In this document: positions 23,361-31,536 of the stretch, piece after piece
Position numbering within the stretch: position 1 is the first letter of the stretch
How the letters are laid out: each line of letters opens with the position of its first letter
Assembly (NCBI GenBank): GCA_937915765.1
Contig: CALGHE010000085.1
Span: 1 to 45,907 of the forward strand
DNA: 45,907 nt
Reading direction: 5' to 3'
Source of the DNA: an uncultured Bacteroidales bacterium
GTDB taxonomy: Bacteria > Bacteroidota > Bacteroidia > Bacteroidales > Paludibacteraceae
The notes under the pieces: model-generated
What the model was told of the DNA's origin: nothing
Database searches by the model: none
The model's input: only the letters and a program-made list of their open reading frames with translations
Position numbers and translations under genes: made by a program

Positions 23361-26144
23361 CTATTTTGCAGGAATCATGCTTACCGAAATCTCGTTTTTT
23401 GCATCTATAATCTCTTTCAGTGTCGTTCTGACGCTTTCCGGCGTTATGGACTCTATGCTTTTTTCGTAATCGTCAAATAGGGTCTCTCCGTCTCTGTATA
23501 ACGACACCATCAGATTTAGCCACCAGCGGTTCTCTCGCTGGTTCTCCTTGTAGTTTTTTAACATGTTTTCTTTCACCTTCTGCAAGTCAGACTCTTTCGG
23601 ACCGTTTTCTATGATGGTGTCTATCTCGGACCGTATCAGTCCTACGAGCTTTTCCCTAAGCTTCGGGTCTGTGTCAAACGACATTTGCAGCAATGCTTTT
23701 CCGACCGGCAGTTTAGACAGGCTTCCGTTGGTGGAAACTCCGTACGTTCCGCCTTCCTCTTCGCGCAGAGACTCTGTGTATCTCAGTCTTAAAATGTCTT
23801 TTATCACGCTGATGTTCAGTCTGTTTTTTATGTTGTATTCGCAATCGGCGCTGTACATCACGAAGTTTGAAGCTTTCTCCACTTTCAGTTTTTTTGAGAA
23901 CAGGCATGTGTTTTTCCCGTTCGGGATGCGCACGTTTCTGTCTTCCCATTTGTTGCGCTTTTTGTCTGTCTTGAGACTTCCGAGATATGTTTCAGACAGC
24001 CGTTTCAATTCATTCTCATCTATGTTTCCTACGAAAAAGAATGTGAAGTCTGATGCGTTTGAGAAGCGTTCTGCGAAGAAATCGTAAACTTTGTCTTTCT
24101 GCACTTTTGACAGATGTTTCAAGTCGAAAGAGAACGAGCGAGGATTGTGTCCGCTAACAATAGCGTTTACGCTGTCTCTGAACGCTCTGTTAGGGTCGGC
24201 CGCCGCATTTGCCAATACAGTTTGGTATTGGTTGATGATAGACTTGTACGCGTTGTCGTCTCTTCTCAAATTGGTGAAATGCAGATGCGCAAGCTGGAAC
24301 AGCGTTTCTAAATCTTTTACAGAAGAGCTTCCGGAAAGAGACTCTTCGTTATTGCCGATGGACGGACTTATTCCTACAACTTTCCCTGCTAACGATTTAG
24401 AGAGCTGAACCGCGTCAAATTTGCCAAGTCCGCTGCTCTCCACAACGTCTGCGCTCAAATACGCCGACGGCAAGTCTTCTATGTTTTCGACAGTTGCAAA
24501 TCCGCCTTCTGCAAATGCGAACATCAGAATCTCATCCGCCTTGAAGTCTGTCTTTTTATACGCTACTTTTACGCCGTTTGACAGTTTCCATTCTGTGAAT
24601 CCGAATTTTTTGTTCTCTTCAGATTTCTTTACTTTCCCCTTCTTTGGCAGGTTTGAGACGAGCGGCTCGTTTATGGTGTTGTCCACATAAGGCTCTATTT
24701 TCACGTTCTTTATAGAGTCTAAAAGAGACAGCACGTCTGTTCTGGTCAGCGGCTCTTTTGGCCCTGTTATCACGATGTCTATGTTTTTGTCCGTAATTAA
24801 TGATTTAGCCTTGCGGTTTATGTCTTCAAGGGTTATGGCTGGCAATATGTTCTGTATAAAGTTGAATTCCCAGATTATACCCGGAATCGGCTCGAAGTCA
24901 AGGTAGTTTCGGATGTATTCGTTTACGTAAGAGTTGTTTTTCTGATTCTCTCTTTCGTTGAAAGCTTTCTCGTAAGAGCTGAGCATGTCTGTTTTTGCGC
25001 GTTCAAGCTCTGTCTGCGTAAAGCCGAAGTCTTTCACGCGTTTTGCCTCGGTCAGCAATCTGACAAAGGCTTCTCTTTCCTTGTTTTCTGACGGAATAGC
25101 GGCAAATGTGAAGGCATCTTTTGTCTTTACCATCTCATGGTCGTAAGCTCCTGCATTTGCAAACGGCGAGTTCTGTTGCTGCACAATTTCTGCGAATCTG
25201 TCAGACAGCATGTTTTCAATCAGGGAGACTCCTATCATGGATGTGTAGCCTAATTCGCTGGCTTTCAGCCTGTCGTCCATCGGGTTGTGGCGGTAGTCTA
25301 TGCGTATGCGCGTCATTCTGCATTCGCTGTCAGACAATATGACTATGATAGGCTCCTCGTTATCTTCTATAGTGAAGTAATTCCTTTTCGCCGGATTTAC
25401 TCTTTTAGGTATGTCTGCGAACATTTTCTTTATCTTCTCCACGGTCTTGTCCGCATCTATATCACCCACAATTATAATCGCTTGCAGGTCAGGTCTGTAC
25501 CATTTATGGTAAAAGTCCCTCAGCGCGTCATATCTGAAGTTGTTTATTACGGCAGTGTCTCCAATTATGTCTCGCTTGGCGTACTGAGAGTTAGGGTAGA
25601 GCAGAGGAAGCGATTCGCCCCACAAACGTCTGTCTGCGCTGTTTCTGGTTCTCCATTCTTCTCGTATCACGCCGCGTTCTTTGTCAATCTCTTCGCTTCC
25701 GAGCGTGAGGAAGCCGGACCAGTCGTGAAGCACGAGCAGGGCCGTGTCAACGATGCCTTCTCTGTATGTGGGAACGGATTTGAGGTTATAGACTGTCTCG
25801 TCCAGCGAAGTGTACGCGTTGATATTTGCTCCGAATTTGACCCCGACGGTCTCCAGATAGCTGATAATTTGCTTGTCCGGAAAGTTTTTTGTCCCGTTGA
25901 AGGCCATGTGCTCAAGAAAGTGCGCCAGTCCGTCTTGATTGTCCTCCTCGAGTATGGCGCCAACGTCCTGCACTATGTAAAAATCGGCCCTGCTTTCAAC
26001 AGTCTTGTTTGATTTCACGTAATAAGTCAGTCCGTTGTCCAGCTGCCCGTAGAGCAAAGTCGTGTCCAACGGAATGATTCTGTTCTGTGCGGACAGACAG
26101 CACAGAATTCCGGCAAATAGAGCTGAAAGAAATATCTTTTTCAT
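23361..26144 (-). CDS. Exported M16-family zinc metalloprotease (PqqL-like)
   Basis: A 927-residue protease with both M16 halves in one chain. Signal peptide 1-20 (MKKIFLSALFAGILCCLSAQ) places it in the periplasm or outer membrane. The N-terminal half has the inverted zinc motif HFLEH in GLAHFLEHMAFNGTKNFP (about 73-90), with the downstream Glu in the TSLDETVYNL region. The C-terminal half (about 500-920) has the M16_C fold pattern and lacks the zinc motif, as expected. A longer reading from 26180 exists, but a -7 element at 26180-26187 overlaps it and the signal peptide begins at 26144. It heads the men operon with a 3-nt gap to menA. Such proteases often degrade imported peptides or leader peptides; the substrate here is unknown. 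Confidence 0.93.
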   Translation of the reverse strand: MKKIFLSALFAGILCCLSAQNRIIPLDTTLLYGQLDNGLTYYVKSNKTVESRADFYIVQDVGAILEEDNQDGLAHFLEHMAFNGTKNFPDKQIISYLETVGVKFGANINAYTSLDETVYNLKSVPTYREGIVDTALLVLHDWSGFLTLGSEEIDKERGVIREEWRTRNSADRRLWGESLPLLYPNSQYAKRDIIGDTAVINNFRYDALRDFYHKWYRPDLQAIIIVGDIDADKTVEKIKKMFADIPKRVNPAKRNYFTIEDNEEPIIVILSDSECRMTRIRIDYRHNPMDDRLKASELGYTSMIGVSLIENMLSDRFAEIVQQQNSPFANAGAYDHEMVKTKDAFTFAAIPSENKEREAFVRLLTEAKRVKDFGFTQTELERAKTDMLSSYEKAFNERENQKNNSYVNEYIRNYLDFEPIPGIIWEFNFIQNILPAITLEDINRKAKSLITDKNIDIVITGPKEPLTRTDVLSLLDSIKNVKIEPYVDNTINEPLVSNLPKKGKVKKSEENKKFGFTEWKLSNGVKVAYKKTDFKADEILMFAFAEGGFATVENIEDLPSAYLSADVVESSGLGKFDAVQLSKSLAGKVVGISPSIGNNEESLSGSSSVKDLETLFQLAHLHFTNLRRDDNAYKSIINQYQTVLANAAADPNRAFRDSVNAIVSGHNPRSFSFDLKHLSKVQKDKVYDFFAERFSNASDFTFFFVGNIDENELKRLSETYLGSLKTDKKRNKWEDRNVRIPNGKNTCLFSKKLKVEKASNFVMYSADCEYNIKNRLNISVIKDILRLRYTESLREEEGGTYGVSTNGSLSKLPVGKALLQMSFDTDPKLREKLVGLIRSEIDTIIENGPKESDLQKVKENMLKNYKENQRENRWWLNLMVSLYRDGETLFDDYEKSIESITPESVRTTLKEIIDAKNEISVSMIPAK

Positions 26145-26179
26145 ACGTAAATATGATAAATGTTCGATTAAATAAAGCA

Positions 26180-26187
26180 CAAATTTA
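26180..26187 (-). promoter_or_regulatory. Candidate -7 element for the M16-menAFD operon
   Basis: Minus-strand TAAATTTG, a perfect TAnnTTTG, 36 bases upstream of the ATG at 26144. No good -33 TTTG is visible. It would drive the protease and the three men genes together. Confidence 0.5.
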
Positions 26188-26300
26188 GTAATTTTCTTTT
26201 AAAGAGGTTGCCTTTGTTGTTGCATTATTTAGTGTTAAACTTTATCAAAGGTTCTTGCAACAGCATTTTTTATTGGAAATGACAAAAAAATCGCTTTTTT

Positions 26301-26333
26301 TTTGCTTAACTCAAAATTAATTGCTTAATTTAC
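26301..26333 (+). promoter_or_regulatory. Possible promoter of rimM
   Basis: TTTG (26301-26304) and a partial -7 match TAATTTAC (26326-26333) with 21 bases between. The second element lacks the final TG, so the call is weak. Confidence 0.3.
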
Positions 26334-26364
26334 GCAGTTAAATGCGTTTTATAGTAGTTGACTT

Positions 26365-26889
26365 ATGATAACGAATGACGAGGTGTTTCAGATAGGAAAG
26401 ATAAACAAGCCGCACGGATTGCAGGGCGAGTTGTCTTTTTCCTTTACGTCAAGTGTTTTCGACGAGGTTGAGTGTCCGTATCTTGTGTGCGAGGTTGACG
26501 GCATATTGGTGCCTTTTTTTATAGAAAGCTACAGGTTTAAGAATGATGATACGGCTTTGATTAAGTTTGAGGGTATTGATACTGACGAAGAGGCGAAAGT
26601 GCTTTCTAAGGCTGATGTCTTTATGTCGCGCTCTTTGGTGCCTGACGGGGCTGATGTGGCTTGCGGCATTGATTTTTATATTGATTATAAGGTGTTTGAC
26701 GAGAACGATAAGGTTGTTGGGGTAATTGTTGGGGTTGATGACACGACGGAAAATGTATTGTTTTTGGTGGAGTCTGACGGTGGACAAGAATATATGATTC
26801 CGGCGAGTGACGAGTTTGTTTTGGAGATTGATGATGAAAAGCATACAATGAAGATGCAGATTCCTGAAGGGCTGCTGTCTTTGGATTGA
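26365..26889 (+). CDS. rimM: 16S rRNA processing / 30S maturation protein RimM
   Basis: A 174-residue ribosome-maturation factor that binds S19 on the 30S head and helps process the 16S 3' domain. N-terminal beta-barrel: FQIGKINKPHGLQGELSF (the GxIxxxxGxxGE signature, about 6-23) and the FIESYRFKNDDTALIKFEGIDTDEEA segment. C-terminal PRC-barrel: YKVFDENDKVVGVIVGVDDT followed by YMIPASDEFVLEIDDE and the closing MQIPEGLLSLD. The length is typical. It stands alone, without rpsP or trmD, between the divergent M16 operon and the GH30 gene. Confidence 0.96.
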   Translation: MITNDEVFQIGKINKPHGLQGELSFSFTSSVFDEVECPYLVCEVDGILVPFFIESYRFKNDDTALIKFEGIDTDEEAKVLSKADVFMSRSLVPDGADVACGIDFYIDYKVFDENDKVVGVIVGVDDTTENVLFLVESDGGQEYMIPASDEFVLEIDDEKHTMKMQIPEGLLSLD

Positions 26890-27099
26890 TAAGGTTGGTT
26901 TTATTTTGCTCTGCTGAATGATGCTGTTTTTTGGGGAGGTTTGGCATGGCGGAGCTTGTTTTAAGGATAATGGTTTAAATTTCATGTGCGGCATATGTTT
27001 GCGCATGTCGGTGTTGTTGTGCAGACGTTTCTTGGAGTGTTTTTGTTTAGTTGAAATTTGAATGTTATCTGTGCCTTTTGAACTTTAAATTTTTATGTT

Positions 27100-29388
27100 A
27101 TGAAACACATTTTCATTAATATTATATTGTTGGCGTTTTGCTGCGCGGGGGTGTTGCCTGCGGTCGGGCAGAATGTGAATGTTTCTGTTTCTTTGTCACA
27201 GACGAAACAGGAAGTGCTTGGTTTTGGAGGTGGTATAGTGTACTATAATAACTGGTTTGCAGCTCATAAGAATAAGGAGGCTATTTATGATACCGTTTTT
27301 ACCGGACTTGGCTTGTCTGCGTTGCGTATGGGCAACTGGGCTCAGGACACGTCAGTGAGCGTGAGTGATGTCGCGGATATATATGCGGCGGCTAAAAAGC
27401 GTCTTGGGTCTGAGTTCTTTATGGAGATGTCTTCTTGGACGGCTCCGGTGGAGCTGAAGGCGAACGGAAAGCTGGAAGGTACTAACGGCGGGGTGACGGC
27501 CTCGCTCAAGAAGGAGTACGGACGGTTTGTGTATGACAAGTTCGGCAAATGGTGGCGTGAGTCGTTGGAACTTTATCATTCGCATGGCGTTTATCCGGAC
27601 TATATAAGTATCCAGAACGAGCCGGATATGGACGCTCCTGATTATGCGGCAATGGTTCTAAATCCGGACGAGAGTTATGATGTGGCTTCTTACGGAGAGG
27701 CGCTCAATGCTGTGGCTTTGGCTATTGACGGCATGGAGCATGAGCCTAAGATTGTGGGGCCGGAAGTGCTTGGCATCGGTTGGAATCAGGCTCAGAAGTA
27801 TGTGGAGAAACTGGATAAGAAACTGCTTGACGCTTATAGTTTTCATTATTATCATAGCGGAAAGAATGACCATGAGAACGAACTGAGGTATGCGCATCCT
27901 GATGATTATATAGATGCGTTCAAGGGTATGGCAGTGGATTTTGCAGACAAACCGCAGATCATGACTGAAAATAGCGCTTTGCGCGAGCGTGAAAAGTATG
28001 ATGAGGTTTATATGGCTTGGATTATGGCTAACGGATTTAATTACAATGGAATAGCGTCTTATATACACTGGAACTTGCTTTGGGGAAATACGGGCGGCGG
28101 CTGCGTGAATGTGGAAGAGCCTTGGGCTGATTCTACATGGACTACCAAAGATGGCTTCATTGTTCAGAGTGAGTATCATGCTTTGAGGCATTATTCCAAG
28201 TTTGTCAGACCGGGGTGGCTTTTTGTGAAGTCGGCTTCTTCTAACGCTGATGTCGTTTCTGTTGCTTTTAGAAATAAGGCTGGAGACTCTCTTTCTGTTA
28301 TTCTGGTTAATAAGGGCAAGGTCGCTCACAATTGCTCTTTGTCTGGTTTTGAGGAGTTCTCAGGAAATGTTATTCAGACTGCTGCGGACAAAAATGTCTG
28401 GAGCAAGGTTGTGGGCAAATATGAGGTGGGTGACGTGTTTTCTTTGCCGGCTATGAGTATCACAACGGTGGCTTTGCATCCTGCTATGGTTATTCCTGTT
28501 GTTGAATGGGGGGCGCCTTCGCGTGATGATGTGTGCCTTTCTGGCGAGACTAAGGCTTTGAACTGGATTTTGTCGGATACTTTCCCTATAAAGGCAAGTC
28601 TTTACTGGAAGGCGGATTTGAAGGTTGTCGGAGCTGAGGCTTCTTCTGAGTGGGAGAATGAGGACGGCACTTTTGGTTGGTATGTGGATAATTTGTTAGA
28701 TGTGAATAATGCTTCCAGATGGGCGGCTCAATCGTCAGAAAATGAGTGGGTAGAACTTAAATTGGACACTTTTGCGGCTGTGTCTGGTGTCTTTATCGAT
28801 GAGGAAACTACAGAATATGGGGTCATTGACTCTTTTGAATTGCAGTGTTTTATAAATGATGAATGGGTTACTGTCCATGAGGGCGTTTCTATTGGTTCTG
28901 ATTTTCAGGTCGATTTTGAGCCGGTTAACACTAATCGTGTGAGATTGTTCGTGAAAACGGCAGGCTCTATCAATATTAACTATTTTACAGTAAAGGGTGC
29001 TGGCGGAAAAATTACGGATTTGTACGCAGATCAGGAGAACTATGATTGGTTGATTGGCGATGAAGTGAGCGGTCGTGTCGCTCTTGAGATTCTTTTGGCA
29101 GACGGCACTTCGGTTTCTGAAAGTGAGCCGTTTGATGTGAAGAAGGAGACGTCTTGTCTGAATAATGGAAAAGCCGTTCTGGAAAGGGTCTGTGTAGAAG
29201 ATAATAGGGTGGTGTTCTATTCTTCTTGCAACCAGACTTTGTCTTTGTCTGTTTGTGATGAGCTTGGCAAGGTCGTCTTTAACGGTAGAGTCTCTTTGTC
29301 GCAAGGCAGGAACGTGCTGGATGTCAAATTGCCTAATGGCGTTTGGATTGTGAATTTTGGAAAACGTTCATGCAAGATTTTGAAATAG
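27100..29388 (+). CDS. Secreted GH30 glycoside hydrolase with F5/8C domain and T9SS signal
   Basis: A 762-residue exported enzyme. Signal peptide 1-23. The GH30 (beta/alpha)8 domain (about 30-370) has acid/base Glu174 in YISIQNEPDMD and nucleophile Glu290 in QIMTENSA, plus the family motifs GFGGGIVYYNNW, LRMGNW and SSWTAPVELKANG. A side beta-domain follows (about 370-455). Residues about 505-640 resemble a discoidin/CBM32-type carbohydrate-binding domain (SSEWENEDG, NASRWAAQSSENEWVELKL, NTNRVRLFVK). The last 75 residues look like a type IX secretion type-A C-terminal domain (LSLSVCDELGKVVFNGRV, NVLDVKLPNGVWIVNF, final KILK). GH30 members attack xylans, beta-1,6-galactan or beta-glucans; the substrate cannot be read from sequence. 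No SusC/D pair is nearby. Confidence 0.92.
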   Translation: MKHIFINIILLAFCCAGVLPAVGQNVNVSVSLSQTKQEVLGFGGGIVYYNNWFAAHKNKEAIYDTVFTGLGLSALRMGNWAQDTSVSVSDVADIYAAAKKRLGSEFFMEMSSWTAPVELKANGKLEGTNGGVTASLKKEYGRFVYDKFGKWWRESLELYHSHGVYPDYISIQNEPDMDAPDYAAMVLNPDESYDVASYGEALNAVALAIDGMEHEPKIVGPEVLGIGWNQAQKYVEKLDKKLLDAYSFHYYHSGKNDHENELRYAHPDDYIDAFKGMAVDFADKPQIMTENSALREREKYDEVYMAWIMANGFNYNGIASYIHWNLLWGNTGGGCVNVEEPWADSTWTTKDGFIVQSEYHALRHYSKFVRPGWLFVKSASSNADVVSVAFRNKAGDSLSVILVNKGKVAHNCSLSGFEEFSGNVIQTAADKNVWSKVVGKYEVGDVFSLPAMSITTVALHPAMVIPVVEWGAPSRDDVCLSGETKALNWILSDTFPIKASLYWKADLKVVGAEASSEWENEDGTFGWYVDNLLDVNNASRWAAQSSENEWVELKLDTFAAVSGVFIDEETTEYGVIDSFELQCFINDEWVTVHEGVSIGSDFQVDFEPVNTNRVRLFVKTAGSININYFTVKGAGGKITDLYADQENYDWLIGDEVSGRVALEILLADGTSVSESEPFDVKKETSCLNNGKAVLERVCVEDNRVVFYSSCNQTLSLSVCDELGKVVFNGRVSLSQGRNVLDVKLPNGVWIVNFGKRSCKILK

Positions 29389-29426
29389 AGAAAGATTCAA
29401 AACGTGATTTATATGGAACTTCTTCG

Positions 29427-29473
29427 GCAAGGCTATTTCTTGCTCTATAAATGATGAATTTATAGAGCTTGCC
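29427..29473. repeat. Stem-loop in the GH30 3' region
   Basis: A 10-bp perfect stem GCTCTATAAA / TTTATAGAGC (29442-29451, 29459-29468) with a 7-nt loop. Outer arms GGCAAG (29427-29432) / CTTGCC (29468-29473) offer a competing or bulged extension. No T tract follows, so it may protect the 3' end of the mRNA. Confidence 0.45.
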
Positions 29474-29480
29474 TTAAGAT

Positions 29481-29522
29481 AAAAAGGCTGTCCAACTTTA
29501 TGTTAGACAGCCTCTCTTTTTT
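29481..29522. terminator. Bidirectional terminator between GH30 and DUF4954 genes
   Basis: Stem AGGCTGTC (29485-29492) / GACAGCCT (29506-29513), extendable by AAC/GTT past one mismatch. It has an A tract on the left and a T tract (29517-29522) on the right, serving convergent genes. Confidence 0.85.
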
Positions 29523-29524
29523 GA

Positions 29525-31513
29525 TTACTGAGCTTGTTTTAGCTTTGCTATTATTTTATTGCCCAGCTCGGATTTCTTTTCAATGTGTTTCTGAACCTCT
29601 ATTACAAATTGGTTTTGGTCGAAATCTCCGCGCACATATTCAAAGTCTTTCTGTTTCTCTTTTTCGCTACCGTCAACACCAAAGCTTGTCTTGACTTTCA
29701 AAGTAAACTCCTTTTTCGCATCTTCGTATAATATCTTGTCAAGTGTTATTACAGAAGCTTTCCAGTTTTCAACAATTGAAATGATGTCGTCGATAGTTAT
29801 CTCTTCGATAGATTTGCCTAAGCGTTTTTGAATTTTGTCTATCGCCCAAGTCCATTCAAGGGTGTAATAGTTTTTGTGAATTTCGGCAAATCTGTCATTC
29901 AGCTCTTCTAAAGAGGATATTTTTTCAGACTCGACATCTTTTATGATGTTGTCAATGGCGGAGCGCGGAGCTATCAGACCGGAAATGTCCAGCCAGTCGC
30001 CCAGCCCCTCTTCGGTATCTGGCATTAACCTCTTGCGAATATCGTCAATGTTTTTGAAATCGTCGTTTTCAAGTCTGTTTATAATGGAGTTGCCAAGGAA
30101 TTTGGAGATGCCCATTTCGTAGATGTCCAAGCCTTTGCGAAGTGACGAATTTTTAATTCTGGTGTTTTGATAGTAGTAAGTTTCGCAAGTTTCTCCAGAG
30201 ACCTGTTTTAGCGTTTGCAAGATTTCCTGACCGGCCATCATCTTTTGAATTGTGTATGGGCTGAGCAGGTTAAAGTTTATCTGGTCGAGTTTGTTAGGGT
30301 CCTTGCGTCTGTCTCGCTTAGGCCATTTTTGAGCGTCACGTATGGTTCCGACGCTTTTAAGATTTGCTCCGGGAACAAGTATGGTTTCGTTGTCCTGTTC
30401 TATCAGATATGAGAACGGCAGGTCCGACGTGTCAGAGTGTTCTGTGTGACGTCCCATGACAAGAGTGAACGCGCCTATCTTTGCAGGCCATAGAATGTAG
30501 GAGTCGCTTGTTGTCTTTGAGCCTCTTTCCACAATGCCTTGGTGTATTGGCCCTAATTTGTACATGTGATTGCTTTGGTTCGAGCCGCTTCCTGCATTTA
30601 GGAAAGAGAACATTCCTGCAATCAGAAGACTTGATTTATGATGTGTTACGGTGAACGGGCCGGCGAAGATAGAAGCGGCCTCGCCGTGAAATCCTTGGCA
30701 ATTGCAGAAAAATAGCGAGTCGGCAGCGGAGTACTGCTTCCCGATCTGACATCCTTGCCCAACAAAGCATCTGTCGATTATTGCAGCTTCTGTTATTTCG
30801 CTGCCTGAAGATACAACAAAATTGTGCGCAATCACATTGATGCCGATATATACAGGGGCGTAAGTGTTACTGTTGACGCTTCCGTTAATAAGTTCAGAGC
30901 AGCCTTCAAGTGTGGCGTCATCTCCGATCTTTACGTTCTTTATTATGTGGCAGTTTCTAATGGTTACGTTGTTGCCGATATGCCCAAATTCGGAAGCGAT
31001 GCTTTGCGCATACTGTTCAAACAGGCTGTTCAGCTTTTCTGTGAGTTGTGGTCTGTGTCTATACAGAGCCATCATATAAGCAGAATGGGCTGTAAGCAGG
31101 TCACAAGCCGGAACTTCTCGTCCGCCTCCTTCGTTTAGAGCGGAGACCGGAGTGCAGTTGCCAAACTGGCTTTTTTCTGTAACCGCCAGAATGTCAATGT
31201 TCTCTATATAGCAGCCGTTGCCAATTTCGTAGTTTGCTATGTAGTTATTTGTTTTGTATATGTATGTGTCGTCTCCAATTTGGCAGTTATGGATGACGGC
31301 CTTGTATATGCCGGAGTGCTTTTTAATGTTGCCATCTAAGGTGTATTCTTTGTTAAAAGCACCCAGTTTAATGTCGCCAGAGAATGTGCAGTATTGGATG
31401 TGTTCTGTAGTGAATTTTTCGGACACAAGCACCTTGCTCCAGTCAGAGCATGAGCAGTGCTGCTTTTCAAGAGCTTTTATTTCGGAGTCGCTTATTTGTC
31501 TGTATTTGTTCAT
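29525..31513 (-). CDS. DUF4954 family protein (left-handed beta-helix)
   Basis: A 662-residue cytosolic protein of the Bacteroidetes family DUF4954, recognised from its N-terminus (ISDSEIKALEKQHCSCSDW) and overall layout. Residues about 60-400 carry imperfect hexapeptide repeats typical of left-handed beta-helix acyl- or nucleotidyl-transferase folds (for example IGDDTYIYKTNNYIANYEIG, IGNNVTIRNCHIIKNVKIG, GDDATLEGCSEL). Conserved-looking motifs include HHKSSLLIAGMFSF, GSGSNQSNHMYKLGPIHQG and LVMGRHTEHSDTSDLPFSYL, the last two His/Asn-rich and possibly an active site. Residues about 440-660 are helical. It lies 23 bases after hflX, so it is probably cotranscribed with it. Biochemical role not established as far as I know. 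Confidence 0.88.
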   Translation of the reverse strand: MNKYRQISDSEIKALEKQHCSCSDWSKVLVSEKFTTEHIQYCTFSGDIKLGAFNKEYTLDGNIKKHSGIYKAVIHNCQIGDDTYIYKTNNYIANYEIGNGCYIENIDILAVTEKSQFGNCTPVSALNEGGGREVPACDLLTAHSAYMMALYRHRPQLTEKLNSLFEQYAQSIASEFGHIGNNVTIRNCHIIKNVKIGDDATLEGCSELINGSVNSNTYAPVYIGINVIAHNFVVSSGSEITEAAIIDRCFVGQGCQIGKQYSAADSLFFCNCQGFHGEAASIFAGPFTVTHHKSSLLIAGMFSFLNAGSGSNQSNHMYKLGPIHQGIVERGSKTTSDSYILWPAKIGAFTLVMGRHTEHSDTSDLPFSYLIEQDNETILVPGANLKSVGTIRDAQKWPKRDRRKDPNKLDQINFNLLSPYTIQKMMAGQEILQTLKQVSGETCETYYYQNTRIKNSSLRKGLDIYEMGISKFLGNSIINRLENDDFKNIDDIRKRLMPDTEEGLGDWLDISGLIAPRSAIDNIIKDVESEKISSLEELNDRFAEIHKNYYTLEWTWAIDKIQKRLGKSIEEITIDDIISIVENWKASVITLDKILYEDAKKEFTLKVKTSFGVDGSEKEKQKDFEYVRGDFDQNQFVIEVQKHIEKKSELGNKIIAKLKQAQ

Positions 31514-31536
31514 GTTGAAATTATATTTATTGTTTG

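Noticed and set aside
26449..27006. A 185-residue minus-strand reading across rimM
   Set aside because: It is antisense to rimM with no domain or start context; RimM motifs are clear on plus.
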